Part shown: one piece after another, positions 41,572 through 49,657 of the stretch
Position numbering within the stretch: position 1 is the first letter of the stretch
Layout of the letters: the number at the start of each line of letters is the position of its first letter
Source: Flavobacterium hydrocarbonoxydans
Lineage (GTDB): Bacteria > Bacteroidota > Bacteroidia > Flavobacteriales > Flavobacteriaceae
DNA length: 58,977 bases
Direction of reading: 5' to 3'
Assembly (NCBI RefSeq): GCF_009789235.1
Contig: NZ_WSTB01000017.1
Span: 1-58,977, forward strand
Notes under the pieces: model-generated
What the model was told of the DNA's origin: nothing
Database searches by the model: none
Seen by the model: the letters and a program-made list of their open reading frames with translations, nothing else
Program-made: the position numbers and the translations under genes

Positions 41572-43662
41572 ATGGAAAGTTTTAGAACAGAAATAGAAAA
41601 TCCGGTAGTTCAGAAAGAGATTATCGATTTAGAAAAAAAGATTCATTTATTCCGTGGAGGAAAAATTGATGATGAGCGTTTTCGTAGTCTTCGTTTAGCG
41701 CGTGGAATTTACGGACAGCGTCAGGAAGGCGTTCAGATGATTCGTATCAAATTGCCTTACGGTAAAGTGACTAGCGAACAATTAGTGCGTATCACTAAAG
41801 TTTCTGATGAATATTCTACGGGACGTCTGCACATTACAACGCGTCAGGATATTCAGATTCACTATGTGAGTTTAGACAGAACACCAGAGCTTTGGGCAGA
41901 ATTAGCAAAAGACGATGTTACCTTGCGTGAAGCGTGTGGTAATACCGTAAGAAATATTACAGGAAGCGAATTAGCTGGTGTAGATGTAAACGAGCCATTT
42001 GATGTTTCGCCTTACGCACACGCTTTGTTTCAATATTTATTAAGAAATCCTATTTGTCAGGAAATGGGACGTAAATTCAAAATTTCGTTCTCATCATCTG
42101 ATGAAGATACTGCTTTGAGTTATTTACACGATTTAGGATTTATTCCGAAAATTGTAGATGGTCAACGTGGATTCAAAATAGTTTTTGGTGGAGGTTTAGG
42201 CTCACAGCCAGCTCATGCCGAATTACTTTCAGAGTTTGTTCCGGTTAATCAAATCATTCCAACAGCAGAAGGAATCATCCGTATTTTTGACCGATATGGT
42301 GAGCGTGCGAAAAGAATGAAAGCGCGTATGAAATTCTTAATCAAAGAAATGGGAAGAGATGTTTTCCTTGATTTAGTTGAAAAAGAGAAAAAAGCCATCG
42401 CTTTTGAAACTTACGAAATTGACACAACTGCTTTTGATGCACCAATTCCAGAACCTTTAAAAACAGCTCCTTCGGTTACGATTGAAGATACAGCAGCGTA
42501 TGAAGCATGGAAAAAATCGAATGTAATTGCTCAAAAACAAACAGGTTATTACGCAATCGGAATCAAAGTTTTATTAGGCGATTTTTATACTGATAAAGCC
42601 AGATTATTAGCTGATTTAATTAAGAATTATGCAGCAAATGAATTGCGTTTTTCATTGCGTCAGAATATTGTAATTCGTCACGTAAAAGAAGAGAATCTTC
42701 CTTTCTTTTATCAGGAATTAGCCAAATTAGAAATGGTAGCTTTAGGGTACAATACTATTGGAGATATTACAGCTTGTCCAGGTACTGATACTTGTAATTT
42801 GGGGATTGCAAGCAGTACCGGAATTGCTGAAGAATTAGAAAGAGTAATCAAAGCAGAATACCCGCAGTATAGCAACAATACTGAGATCGAAATTAAAATT
42901 TCGGGTTGTATGAATGCTTGTGGGCAGCACAATATGTCGGCTATTGGTTTTCAGGGAATGTCTATCAACTCAGGAAAATTAGTAGCGCCAGCGTTGCAGG
43001 TTTTATTGGGTGGCGGAAGATTAGGAAACGGCGAAGGTCGTTTTGCAGATAAAGTAATCAAAATTCCAAGCCGTAGAGGACCAGATGCATTACGTACCAT
43101 CTTAAATGATTTTGATTCGAATGCAAACGGACAAAAATTCCTGAATTATTACGACCAAAAAGGAGAGAAATATTTTTACGAAATTTTAAAACCTTTCGCA
43201 GATGTAACCAACCTAACAGAAGCTGATTTTATCGATTGGGGTAATGCCGATAATTATGTAAAAGCAGTTGGAGTTGGGGAATGTGCTGGTGTTGTGATCG
43301 ATTTAGTAGCGACTTTATTATTAGAAGCAAAAGATAAATTGACTTTCGCACAAGAATCATTTGATGAAAATAAATGGTCAGATGCAATTTACCACGCTTA
43401 CGCAGGATTTGTAAATGGTGCAAAAGCATTGTTACTTTCTGAAAACGAAAAAACAAATAACCATGCAGGTATTGTAGATTTATTTGACAAAGTTTTTATT
43501 GAAAGCAGAAAAATTCAATTGGCATCAACTTTCAGAGAATTGGTTTATCAAATCAATCAGGTAGAGCCTTCAGAAGCATTTGCAAAACAATACATTCAGG
43601 AAGGAATTGCCTTTTTTGATATCATAGAAAAATACAGAGCACAAGAATTAGCAAATGCATAA
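41572..43662 (+). CDS. Ferredoxin-type sulfite (nitrite/sulfite) reductase with C-terminal HEPN-like domain
   Basis: 696 residues. Reduces sulfite to sulfide with siroheme and [4Fe-4S]. Two ferredoxin-like/core repeats: LRLARGIYGQRQEGVQMIRIKLPYGK (N-terminal; split here as LRLARGIYGQRQEG, VQMIRIKLPYGK), GRLHITTRQDIQIHYV, REACGNTVRNI, then CPGTDTCNLGIASSTG and ISGCMNACGQHN, which supply the four cluster Cys. Residues ~565-690 are an added helical HEPN-type domain (WSDAIYHAYAGFVNGAKALLL) without an obvious R-x4-6-H nuclease motif. Overlaps cobA by 8 bases. A nitrite role is possible but context is sulfate assimilation. Confidence 0.92.
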   Translation: MESFRTEIENPVVQKEIIDLEKKIHLFRGGKIDDERFRSLRLARGIYGQRQEGVQMIRIKLPYGKVTSEQLVRITKVSDEYSTGRLHITTRQDIQIHYVSLDRTPELWAELAKDDVTLREACGNTVRNITGSELAGVDVNEPFDVSPYAHALFQYLLRNPICQEMGRKFKISFSSSDEDTALSYLHDLGFIPKIVDGQRGFKIVFGGGLGSQPAHAELLSEFVPVNQIIPTAEGIIRIFDRYGERAKRMKARMKFLIKEMGRDVFLDLVEKEKKAIAFETYEIDTTAFDAPIPEPLKTAPSVTIEDTAAYEAWKKSNVIAQKQTGYYAIGIKVLLGDFYTDKARLLADLIKNYAANELRFSLRQNIVIRHVKEENLPFFYQELAKLEMVALGYNTIGDITACPGTDTCNLGIASSTGIAEELERVIKAEYPQYSNNTEIEIKISGCMNACGQHNMSAIGFQGMSINSGKLVAPALQVLLGGGRLGNGEGRFADKVIKIPSRRGPDALRTILNDFDSNANGQKFLNYYDQKGEKYFYEILKPFADVTNLTEADFIDWGNADNYVKAVGVGECAGVVIDLVATLLLEAKDKLTFAQESFDENKWSDAIYHAYAGFVNGAKALLLSENEKTNNHAGIVDLFDKVFIESRKIQLASTFRELVYQINQVEPSEAFAKQYIQEGIAFFDIIEKYRAQELANA

Positions 43663-44431
43663 TACAATAAAACCCAAAATAACTTTAGTCGGAGCTGGTC
43701 CAGGTGATCCGGATCTGATTACGCTCAAAGGCGTAAAAGCATTGGCTGAAGCAAATGTGGTTTTGTACGATGCGTTGGCAAACGAAGAAATACTAAATTA
43801 TGCTCCCAAAAATGCGATTAGGATTTTTGTGGGAAAAAAAATAAACAATCACGCTTACACGCAGGACCAAATCAATCAATTGATTGTTGATAATGCGTTG
43901 ACATACGGAAACGTGGTGCGATTAAAAGGAGGCGATCCTTTTATTTTCGGGCGTGGAAGCGAAGAAATAGAATTTGCAGAGAGTTTCGGAATTGAAACTG
44001 TCGTAGTTCCCGGAATTTCATCAGTAGTTGCAGTACCAGCGAGTCAGGGAATTTCGATTACAAAAAGAGGCGTTTCAGAAAGTTTTTGGGCGATTACAGG
44101 AACTACTTCTGATAGAAAATTATCTTCAGATGTGGCTTTGGCAGCACAATCATCAGCAACCGTTGTGATTTTGATGGGAATGCACAAACTGCCTCAGATT
44201 GTAAGTTTATTTCAAAATGAAAACAAAGGAAATCTTCCCGTAGCGATTATTCAAAACGGAACTACAGCCGAAGAAAAGGTTGGAGTTGGAACAGTAGATT
44301 CAATTTTAGAAATTGTAAAAGAGGAAAAACTAAGTTCACCTGCGATTATTGTTCTCGGAGAAGTGGTTAGCGAAAGCAATAAACTAAAAGGATTTTACGA
44401 AGAGTTTTTGTCGAATGAAATAATTCGATAA
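43655..44431 (+). CDS. cobA: Uroporphyrinogen-III C-methyltransferase
   Basis: 258 residues. SAM-dependent double methylation to precorrin-2, first step of siroheme synthesis for the sulfite reductase. Seen: ITLVGAGPGDPDLITLKGVKAL, VVLYDALANEEIL, VRLKGGDPFIFGRGSEEIEF, VVPGISSVVAVPASQGISITKRG, LMGMHKLPQIV and AIIQNGTTAEEK. It overlaps the sulfite reductase gene (translational coupling). Its last 39 bases are duplicated at 44481-44519 around a small insert. Confidence 0.96.
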   Translation: MHNTIKPKITLVGAGPGDPDLITLKGVKALAEANVVLYDALANEEILNYAPKNAIRIFVGKKINNHAYTQDQINQLIVDNALTYGNVVRLKGGDPFIFGRGSEEIEFAESFGIETVVVPGISSVVAVPASQGISITKRGVSESFWAITGTTSDRKLSSDVALAAQSSATVVILMGMHKLPQIVSLFQNENKGNLPVAIIQNGTTAEEKVGVGTVDSILEIVKEEKLSSPAIIVLGEVVSESNKLKGFYEEFLSNEIIR

Positions 44432-44519
44432 AACTCCGTAGGAGTGAAATATATTGTAGCGTCGGGTTTCAACCCGATGATTTACGAAGAGTTTTTGTCA
44501 AATGAAATAATTCGATAAA
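44394..44519. repeat. 39-bp direct duplication of the cobA 3' end flanking a 48-bp hairpin insert
   Basis: 44394-44432 and 44481-44519 differ at one base (TCG versus TCA in the sequence after GAGTTTTTG). The 48 bases between carry two small palindromes, ACTCC-GTA-GGAGT and TCGGGTT-TC-AACCCGA. The first copy keeps the cobA stop codon intact. Confidence 0.9.
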
Positions 44520-44562
44520 GATAAAAATCATCTAATTTTGATTTAGATGAAAAAAAATTAAA

Positions 44563-45144
44563 ATGGAACAAAACGAATTATATCCGATATTCTTAAAGCT
44601 CCACAATCTAAACGTGTTGATTGTAGGCGGAGGAAATGTTGGGTTAGAAAAACTTTCTTTTTTATTAAAGTCAAGTCCGAATGCCAATGTTGAGGTAGTA
44701 GCGCCAGACTTTCATTTAGAAATTAGAGTTTTAGCCGAAAAGCATCCTTCGATAAAATTGACGGAAGCGAAGTTCAAAAAGAAAATGCTCAAAAAGCGCC
44801 ATATGGTGATCGCGTGTACCGATGATTTAAAAGTCAATAAAAGAGTGTACGATTTGTCCCGAAAGCGTTATTTGATTTGCAATATCGCCGATACACCCGA
44901 TTTGTGTGACTATTATTTAGGCGGAATCGTAACGAAAGGAAATGTAAAAATTGCCATTTCGACCAACGGAAAATCACCAACAACAGCCAAAAGGCTAAGA
45001 GAATTTTTCGAAGAAGTAATACCTGAGGATATCAATAAAATGGTCGAAAATCTCAATGAATACAGGAAAACCCTAAAAGGTGATTTTGAAGACAAGGTTA
45101 AGAAAATGAACGAAATAACCGCTTCATTAAAAAATAAAGAGTAG
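44563..45144 (+). CDS. Precorrin-2 dehydrogenase / sirohydrochlorin ferrochelatase (CysG N-terminal type)
   Basis: 193 residues. Oxidises precorrin-2 with NAD and may insert iron to finish siroheme (as Met8p/CysG-N do). Seen: LNVLIVGGGNVGLEKLSFLL (Rossmann), VVAPDFHLEIR, MVIACTDDLKVNKRVYDLSRKR, NIADTPDLCDYYLGGIVTKGNVKIAISTNGKSPT in consecutive pieces, and LREFFEEVIPEDI. The methyltransferase half of CysG is the separate cobA gene upstream. Confidence 0.92.
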   Translation: MEQNELYPIFLKLHNLNVLIVGGGNVGLEKLSFLLKSSPNANVEVVAPDFHLEIRVLAEKHPSIKLTEAKFKKKMLKKRHMVIACTDDLKVNKRVYDLSRKRYLICNIADTPDLCDYYLGGIVTKGNVKIAISTNGKSPTTAKRLREFFEEVIPEDINKMVENLNEYRKTLKGDFEDKVKKMNEITASLKNKE

Positions 45145-45238
45145 AAAACAGCACAGAAATGAATGATAAAAATCATTGAAATTAGAATAAATTATTCGTT
45201 TCTTTGTATTATTAAGAATGATTATAAACAACAACCTA

Positions 45239-46291
45239 ATGATTAAAACAGATATACTTATAATTGGAGCAGGCCCAACAGGTTTATTTGCCGTTTTCGA
45301 GGCAGGATTGCTAAAATTAAAATGCCACATCCTAGACGCTTTACCACAAGCGGGAGGACAACTTTCAGAATTGTATCCTAAAAAACCTATTTACGATATT
45401 CCAGGATTCCCAGAAGTATTGGCAGGAGATTTAATTGATAACTTACAGGAGCAGATCAAACAATTTGAGCCAGGTTATACGTTAGGTGAGCGTGCTGAAA
45501 CCATCGAAAAACAAGAAGACGGAAGTTTTATTGTAACCTCAAATAAAGGAAAAAAATTCCACGCACCGGTTATTGCTATCGCAGGTGGTTTAGGAAGTTT
45601 TGAACCACGTAAGCCACTTATTGAAGATATCGAGTTTTATGAAGATAAAGGAGTAAAATACTTTATCAAAAATCCAGAGAAATTCAGAGATAAAAGAGTT
45701 GTTATTGCCGGAGGAGGAGATTCAGCTTTAGACTGGAGTATTTTCCTGGCCAATGTAGCTTCAGAAGTAACTTTAATTCACCGTAGAAACGAATTTAGAG
45801 GAGCTCTTGACTCGGTAGAAAAAGTACAGGAACTAAAATCTGCAGGAAAAATTAAATTAATTACTCCGGCAGAAGTTATCGGAATCAATGGTGCTGAGCA
45901 CGTTGAATCATTAGACATTGAAGAAAACGGCGCACACCGTAAAATCGAAACAGATTTCTTTATTCCACTTTTCGGATTAACGCCAAAATTAGGACCAATT
46001 GCAGATTGGGGATTAGAAATCGAGAAAAACGCCATCAAAGTAAACAACGCTTTAGATTACCAAACCAATATTCCTGGAATCTTCGCGATCGGAGACGTAA
46101 ACACGTACCCAGGAAAACTAAAATTGATTCTTTGTGGTTTCCACGAAGCCACTTTAATGTGTCAGGCGGCTTACCAAATCATCAATCCAGGTAAAAAATA
46201 CGTATTAAAATATACAACAGTTTCAGGAGTAGATGGTTTCGACGGAACTCGTAAAGAAGCACCAAAAGCAGTTGTGAAAGCAATTGTTTAA
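45239..46291 (+). CDS. Ferredoxin-NADP+ reductase, thioredoxin-reductase-like type
   Basis: 350 residues from ATG 45239. An earlier in-frame ATG (45218) lies only about 12 bases from a TTTCTTTG -7-like box (45198-45205), so 45239 is preferred. FAD/NAD(P) flavoprotein: IIGAGPTGLFAVFEAGLLKL, DALPQAGGQLSELYPKKPIYDIPG, RVVIAGGGDSALDW, HRRNEFRGA, FAIGDVNTYPGKLKLI. It lacks the CxxC of thioredoxin reductase, as FNR type 2 does. Likely supplies reduced ferredoxin to the sulfite reductase; that link is inference from position. Confidence 0.9.
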   Translation: MIKTDILIIGAGPTGLFAVFEAGLLKLKCHILDALPQAGGQLSELYPKKPIYDIPGFPEVLAGDLIDNLQEQIKQFEPGYTLGERAETIEKQEDGSFIVTSNKGKKFHAPVIAIAGGLGSFEPRKPLIEDIEFYEDKGVKYFIKNPEKFRDKRVVIAGGGDSALDWSIFLANVASEVTLIHRRNEFRGALDSVEKVQELKSAGKIKLITPAEVIGINGAEHVESLDIEENGAHRKIETDFFIPLFGLTPKLGPIADWGLEIEKNAIKVNNALDYQTNIPGIFAIGDVNTYPGKLKLILCGFHEATLMCQAAYQIINPGKKYVLKYTTVSGVDGFDGTRKEAPKAVVKAIV

Positions 46292-46345
46292 TTTTTAAGA
46301 TACTAAGTCGCTAAGTTTCTAAGTGACTAAGATTTTTAAATTGTA

Positions 46346-46380
46346 AAGCCCAAACTTCTTAAGGTTTGGGCTTATTTTTT
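46346..46380 (+). terminator. Terminator after the ferredoxin-NADP reductase gene
   Basis: AAGCCCAAAC / GTTTGGGCTT with an inner CTT/AAG pair, followed by A-T6; marks the end of the sulfate-assimilation run. Confidence 0.9.
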
Positions 46381-46460
46381 GATCCAAATTTTAAAGTTAG
46401 AACCTCAGAATCTTAGAAACTTAAAAAAACGTATCTTTGTATTTCATAAATTTAATTATC

Positions 46461-46685
46461 ATGAATTTAGAAGCTAGAAAATATAATTTCATACAGGAAT
46501 TGACCAAAGTTGACGAAAGTGTTTTAGAAAAACTGGAATTGGTTTTAAAAGCAAATCGAAAAGATTGGTATGATGAATTATCTGATGTAGAAAAAGATGA
46601 AATTCAAATCGGAATTACACAAGCAGATAACAATGAGTTTTTAAGTCATGAGGAAGTGATGAATGTATTTTCTAAATGGCAGTAA
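46461..46685 (+). CDS. Antitoxin component of a type II toxin-antitoxin pair
   Basis: 74 residues from ATG 46461; the frame opens eight codons earlier in unrelated sequence. Acidic, helical (RKYNFIQELTKVDESVLEKLELVL, DELSDVEKDEIQIGITQADN), resembling short flavobacterial antitoxins paired with ParE/RelE toxins. It overlaps the toxin frame by 10 bases. DNA-binding fold not evident. Confidence 0.8.
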   Translation: MNLEARKYNFIQELTKVDESVLEKLELVLKANRKDWYDELSDVEKDEIQIGITQADNNEFLSHEEVMNVFSKWQ

Positions 46686-46969
46686 GATTTAAGTGGACAC
46701 CACAAGCTGTAAAAGGATTAAACAGCGTTCTTGATTATTTGGAAGCAGAATGGACTTTTAGAGAAATCCTGCAATTAGAGAAAAAAATTAAGCAAGTAAT
46801 CAACCAAATAGGTCACAATCCAGAACAATTCCCTCAAACAGAAAAAGATAATTTGTTGTACAAAGCCATTGTAGATAAAAACAATTATTTGGTTTACAGA
46901 ATTAACATTTCTTCAAAAACTATCGAAATCATCAATTTTAGAGGAACAAAACAAAAGCCTAAATACTGA
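46676..46969 (+). CDS. Type II toxin, RelE/ParE family
   Basis: 97 residues. RelE/ParE fold: RFKWTPQAVKGLNSVLDYLEAEW, the helix LEKKIKQVINQIGHNPEQFPQ, and final strands NYLVYRINISSKTIEIINFRGTKQ. Family members either cleave mRNA at the ribosome or block gyrase; which applies here is not clear, though the YRI...IINFRGTKQ end is ParE-like. It follows the antitoxin with an overlap and precedes the metH riboswitch. Confidence 0.9.
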   Translation: MAVRFKWTPQAVKGLNSVLDYLEAEWTFREILQLEKKIKQVINQIGHNPEQFPQTEKDNLLYKAIVDKNNYLVYRINISSKTIEIINFRGTKQKPKY

Positions 46970-47027
46970 GTAAATTTTAAACTTAGAACCTCAGAACCTT
47001 AGCAGCTTAGAAACTTAAAAAAAACAC

Positions 47028-47058
47028 TTGCAAATCGAAAGGTGATTTCATACCTTTG
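47028..47058 (+). promoter_or_regulatory. Promoter of the metH riboswitch transcript
   Basis: TTG (47028-47030), 20-base spacer, TACCTTTG (47051-47058), the same -7 sequence as the metK promoter; 24 bases before the riboswitch. Confidence 0.75.
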
Positions 47059-47081
47059 CACTGTTCTTAAAATTATTGAAA

Positions 47082-47195
47082 GTTATCACGAAAGGCGGAG
47101 GGAAAGACCCAATGAAACCTTAGCAACCCTTTACCATAAAGAAGGTGCTACATTCTACTTTACGCTGAAATTTTTCAGTGTCTAAGATAGATAAC
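47082..47195 (+). ncRNA. SAM-I (S-box) riboswitch ahead of metH
   Basis: Closing stem GTTATC/GATAAC, GGAGGGAAAGACCCAATGAA, CCTTAGCAACCC, AAGGTGCTACATTCTACTTT, GCTGAAATTTTTCAGTG hairpin and AAGATAGATAAC. All consensus blocks of the aptamer are present. About 300 bases separate it from metH, including repeat R copy 5. Confidence 0.95.
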
Positions 47196-47295
47196 ACAAA
47201 TACACAACGTATTTCTCCAACTTTTCCCGATAACACAATATTATTTTACTGAATTCAGTATCATGAGCGAATCATTGACGCATTTATGTGGTCAT

Positions 47296-47368
47296 GGGTT
47301 CCCGCTGTACACAATATCTTTTATTCTGAACCCCAGAATAAAAGGATATTTGCTTCCATCGGGGCTAA
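47296..47368 (-). repeat. Dispersed structured repeat R, copy 5 (minus orientation)
   Basis: On the minus strand: TAGCCCCGATGGAAG, ATCC, hairpin TTTTATTCTG-GGGTT-CAGAATAAAA, AGATATTG, CAGCGGGAACC. The GGGTT loop is identical to copies 2 and 3 while the stem differs on both sides. It lies within the long metH leader (47196-47502), which holds no gene. Confidence 0.8.
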
Positions 47369-47502
47369 AGAGCCATCAATACTGATTTCTTGGAATCAAT
47401 GTGAATTAAAAAAATAAAATCATCGAAGTTTAGACCCTTCGAAATTATAATTAAATAAAAAAGCTTAGTGTCTTAGCGTCTTCGCGGCAAAAGGCAAGCA
47501 AC

Positions 47503-48507
47503 ATGGCAATAACAATTCAGGAAGCAATCAAAAAAAATATCCTAATCCTTGACGGAGCAATGGGAACAATGCTGCAACGCTATAACTTCTCCGAAGAAGA
47601 TTTTCGTGGAGAGCGTTTCAAGGATTTTCCACATCCTTTAAAAGGAAACAACGATTTACTATCCATCACACAACCTCAGGCAATTCGTGATGTTCACGCC
47701 GCTTATTTCGAAGCCGGTGCAGACATTGTAGAAACCAATACTTTCTCTGGAACCACAATCGGTATGGCCGATTATTTTCTGGAAGATTTGGTTTACGAAC
47801 TCAACTACGAATCGGCAAAAATTGCCCGTCAAGTAGCCGATGAATTTACAGCTAAAAATCCAGACAAACCCCGTTTTGTAGCGGGTTCAATAGGGCCAAC
47901 AAACAGAACAGCAAGTATGTCTCCAGACGTAAACGATCCGGGTTACAGAGCCGTAACGTTTGATGATTTACGCATTGCCTACAAACAACAAGTAGAAGCC
48001 TTAATGGACGGAGGTTCTGACTTGCTTTTGGTAGAAACGATTTTCGACACATTAAACGCAAAAGCAGCACTTTTTGCCATCGAAGAAGTAAAAGACGAAC
48101 GCAATATCGATATTCCGATCATGGTTTCAGGAACGATTACCGATGCATCAGGAAGAACACTTTCCGGACAAACGGTTGAAGCGTTTTTGATATCAGTATC
48201 ACATATTCCGTTGTTGAGTGTTGGTTTCAATTGTGCTCTTGGAGCCGATTTGTTGAAACCATACTTAAAAACATTATCGCAACATACACAATTTAATATT
48301 TCAGCACACCCAAATGCAGGTTTACCAAATGCGTTCGGGCAATACGACGAAACACCAGAAGAAATGCAAGCTTTGATAAAAGAATATCTGGATGATAATT
48401 TAGTCAATATCATCGGTGGTTGTTGCGGAACAACTCCGGATCATATCCGATTGATTGCTGATATCGCGAAGGATTATAAGCCACGTTTGGCTCCGGAATT
48501 GGTGTGA
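47503..48507 (+). CDS. Methionine synthase, homocysteine-binding half
   Basis: 334 residues. Corresponds to the N-terminal zinc/homocysteine module of MetH: ILDGAMGTMLQRYNF, VETNTFSGTTIGMADY, FVAGSIGPTNRTASMSPDVN, and the zinc Cys in SVGFNCALGAD and IIGGCCGTTPDHI. The cobalamin-binding remainder is the separate gene at 49658; together they total 1225 residues, the length of a full MetH. First gene after the SAM-I riboswitch. The FRG-domain gene separates the halves. Confidence 0.95.
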   Translation: MAITIQEAIKKNILILDGAMGTMLQRYNFSEEDFRGERFKDFPHPLKGNNDLLSITQPQAIRDVHAAYFEAGADIVETNTFSGTTIGMADYFLEDLVYELNYESAKIARQVADEFTAKNPDKPRFVAGSIGPTNRTASMSPDVNDPGYRAVTFDDLRIAYKQQVEALMDGGSDLLLVETIFDTLNAKAALFAIEEVKDERNIDIPIMVSGTITDASGRTLSGQTVEAFLISVSHIPLLSVGFNCALGADLLKPYLKTLSQHTQFNISAHPNAGLPNAFGQYDETPEEMQALIKEYLDDNLVNIIGGCCGTTPDHIRLIADIAKDYKPRLAPELV

Positions 48508-48552
48508 AATAAATAATATTTGAAGTATAAATAATTATTTTGTTAAAGTAAA

Positions 48553-49452
48553 ATGGATAAAAAAGCTGAAAGTCTTTCTGAAATAATAGAATTAATTAAA
48601 AGTGAATTCAAATCACTTAGTCGTGAAGGTGATATACGAAACTTATGGTTTAGAGCAGAAAAAGATTTTATTCCTTTAGAAGAAAACGCTTCTTTAGAAG
48701 ATAAAATTAAAGCGGTACCATTTACTCCATTACTTCCTAATGCGTATAGGGTTTCTGGTAAAGTCACGGAAGATGATTATACTTCAGTATATGAGAATGT
48801 AAAAGCAATTGAGGATAATTTAAAAGCCGAATTTTCAAGAAATTCAATGATGTTTTTAAATCAGAATAGAATTGAAAATAATGAATGGAATAATTATTTT
48901 TTAATGCAACATTATGGACTAAATACTCGATTGTTAGATTGGACAGAAAGTGCTTTAGTTGCAATATATTTTGCTATAAGAGAAGATGTTAAAAAAGGAG
49001 ATGCAAAAATTTGGATTTTAAATCCTTATATGTTGAATAGATTAACATATCAAAAGTATTCAAAAATTGATTCACCTATAATTTATTTTCCTCAAAGTTC
49101 AAAAAAGAAAAGTTTGTTTGATGAGGATAAAAAACTTGATTTAGATGAATTTTGTAGAATGTATTTAAAAATGGATTTTGATTCCGATAAAAAAGCTTTT
49201 CCATTAGCAATTTATCCTTACTTGTTTGATGAAAGAATGAAAGCGCAAAAAGCTTGTTTTACTATTTTTGGAAATGAAGTAAATGGGTTATTTAATCATC
49301 CGAACAAACAGCATTTCTTAAAAAGTATAATGATAGATGGAAGTAAAAAAAGTGATATTAAAAATGAATTAAAATGGTTGGGTATTTCGGAAGAAAGTGT
49401 TTATCCAGGTTTAAATAGTAATTGTAAATCTATTAGAGAAAAATACAATTAA
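48553..49452 (+). CDS. FRG domain-containing protein inserted between metH halves
   Basis: 299 residues. FRG domain features: NLWFRAEKDFIPLEENA near residue 31 (an FR-A version of the FRG motif), NNYFLMQHYGLNTRLLDWTESALVAIYFAI in two pieces, and a later IYPYLFDERMKAQKACFTIFG. The biochemical role is not established; family members occur in accessory and defence-linked contexts. It is visibly more AT-rich than its neighbours and is followed by repeat E copy 2, which fits acquisition by transfer into the met operon. Confidence 0.85.
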   Translation: MDKKAESLSEIIELIKSEFKSLSREGDIRNLWFRAEKDFIPLEENASLEDKIKAVPFTPLLPNAYRVSGKVTEDDYTSVYENVKAIEDNLKAEFSRNSMMFLNQNRIENNEWNNYFLMQHYGLNTRLLDWTESALVAIYFAIREDVKKGDAKIWILNPYMLNRLTYQKYSKIDSPIIYFPQSSKKKSLFDEDKKLDLDEFCRMYLKMDFDSDKKAFPLAIYPYLFDERMKAQKACFTIFGNEVNGLFNHPNKQHFLKSIMIDGSKKSDIKNELKWLGISEESVYPGLNSNCKSIREKYN

Positions 49453-49481
49453 AATCTCGGAAAAACATAAACATTATTATA

Positions 49482-49537
49482 AAACCGAGTGCCGCGTGAG
49501 GGATAGAAACGGATAGCCCGGCCCTTGGGACACGCCC
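49482..49537. repeat. Dispersed element E, copy 2 (short form)
   Basis: Shares AAACCGAGTGCCGCGTGAGG-GAT with copy 1 (22738) and ends ACACGCCC; the long central hairpin of copy 1 is absent. GAAACGGATAGCCCGG resembles part of repeat R. It lies downstream of the FRG gene. Confidence 0.65.
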
Positions 49538-49569
49538 AAAATAAGATTATTAAAAACGAAATATACCGA

Positions 49570-49589
49570 CAAGGTTTTTGAAAACCTTG
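49570..49589. repeat. Palindrome CAAGGTTTT-TG-AAAACCTTG
   Basis: A 9-pair hairpin (with flanking CCGA on the left) between the FRG gene and the second metH half; no T run, so probably another small dispersed repeat rather than a terminator. Confidence 0.6.
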
Positions 49590-49657
49590 CAGAAAAAACA
49601 AAGAATAAAAAAACTCAGAATCTAAGCAACTTAGAATCTTAGTAACTTAAAAAAGAA

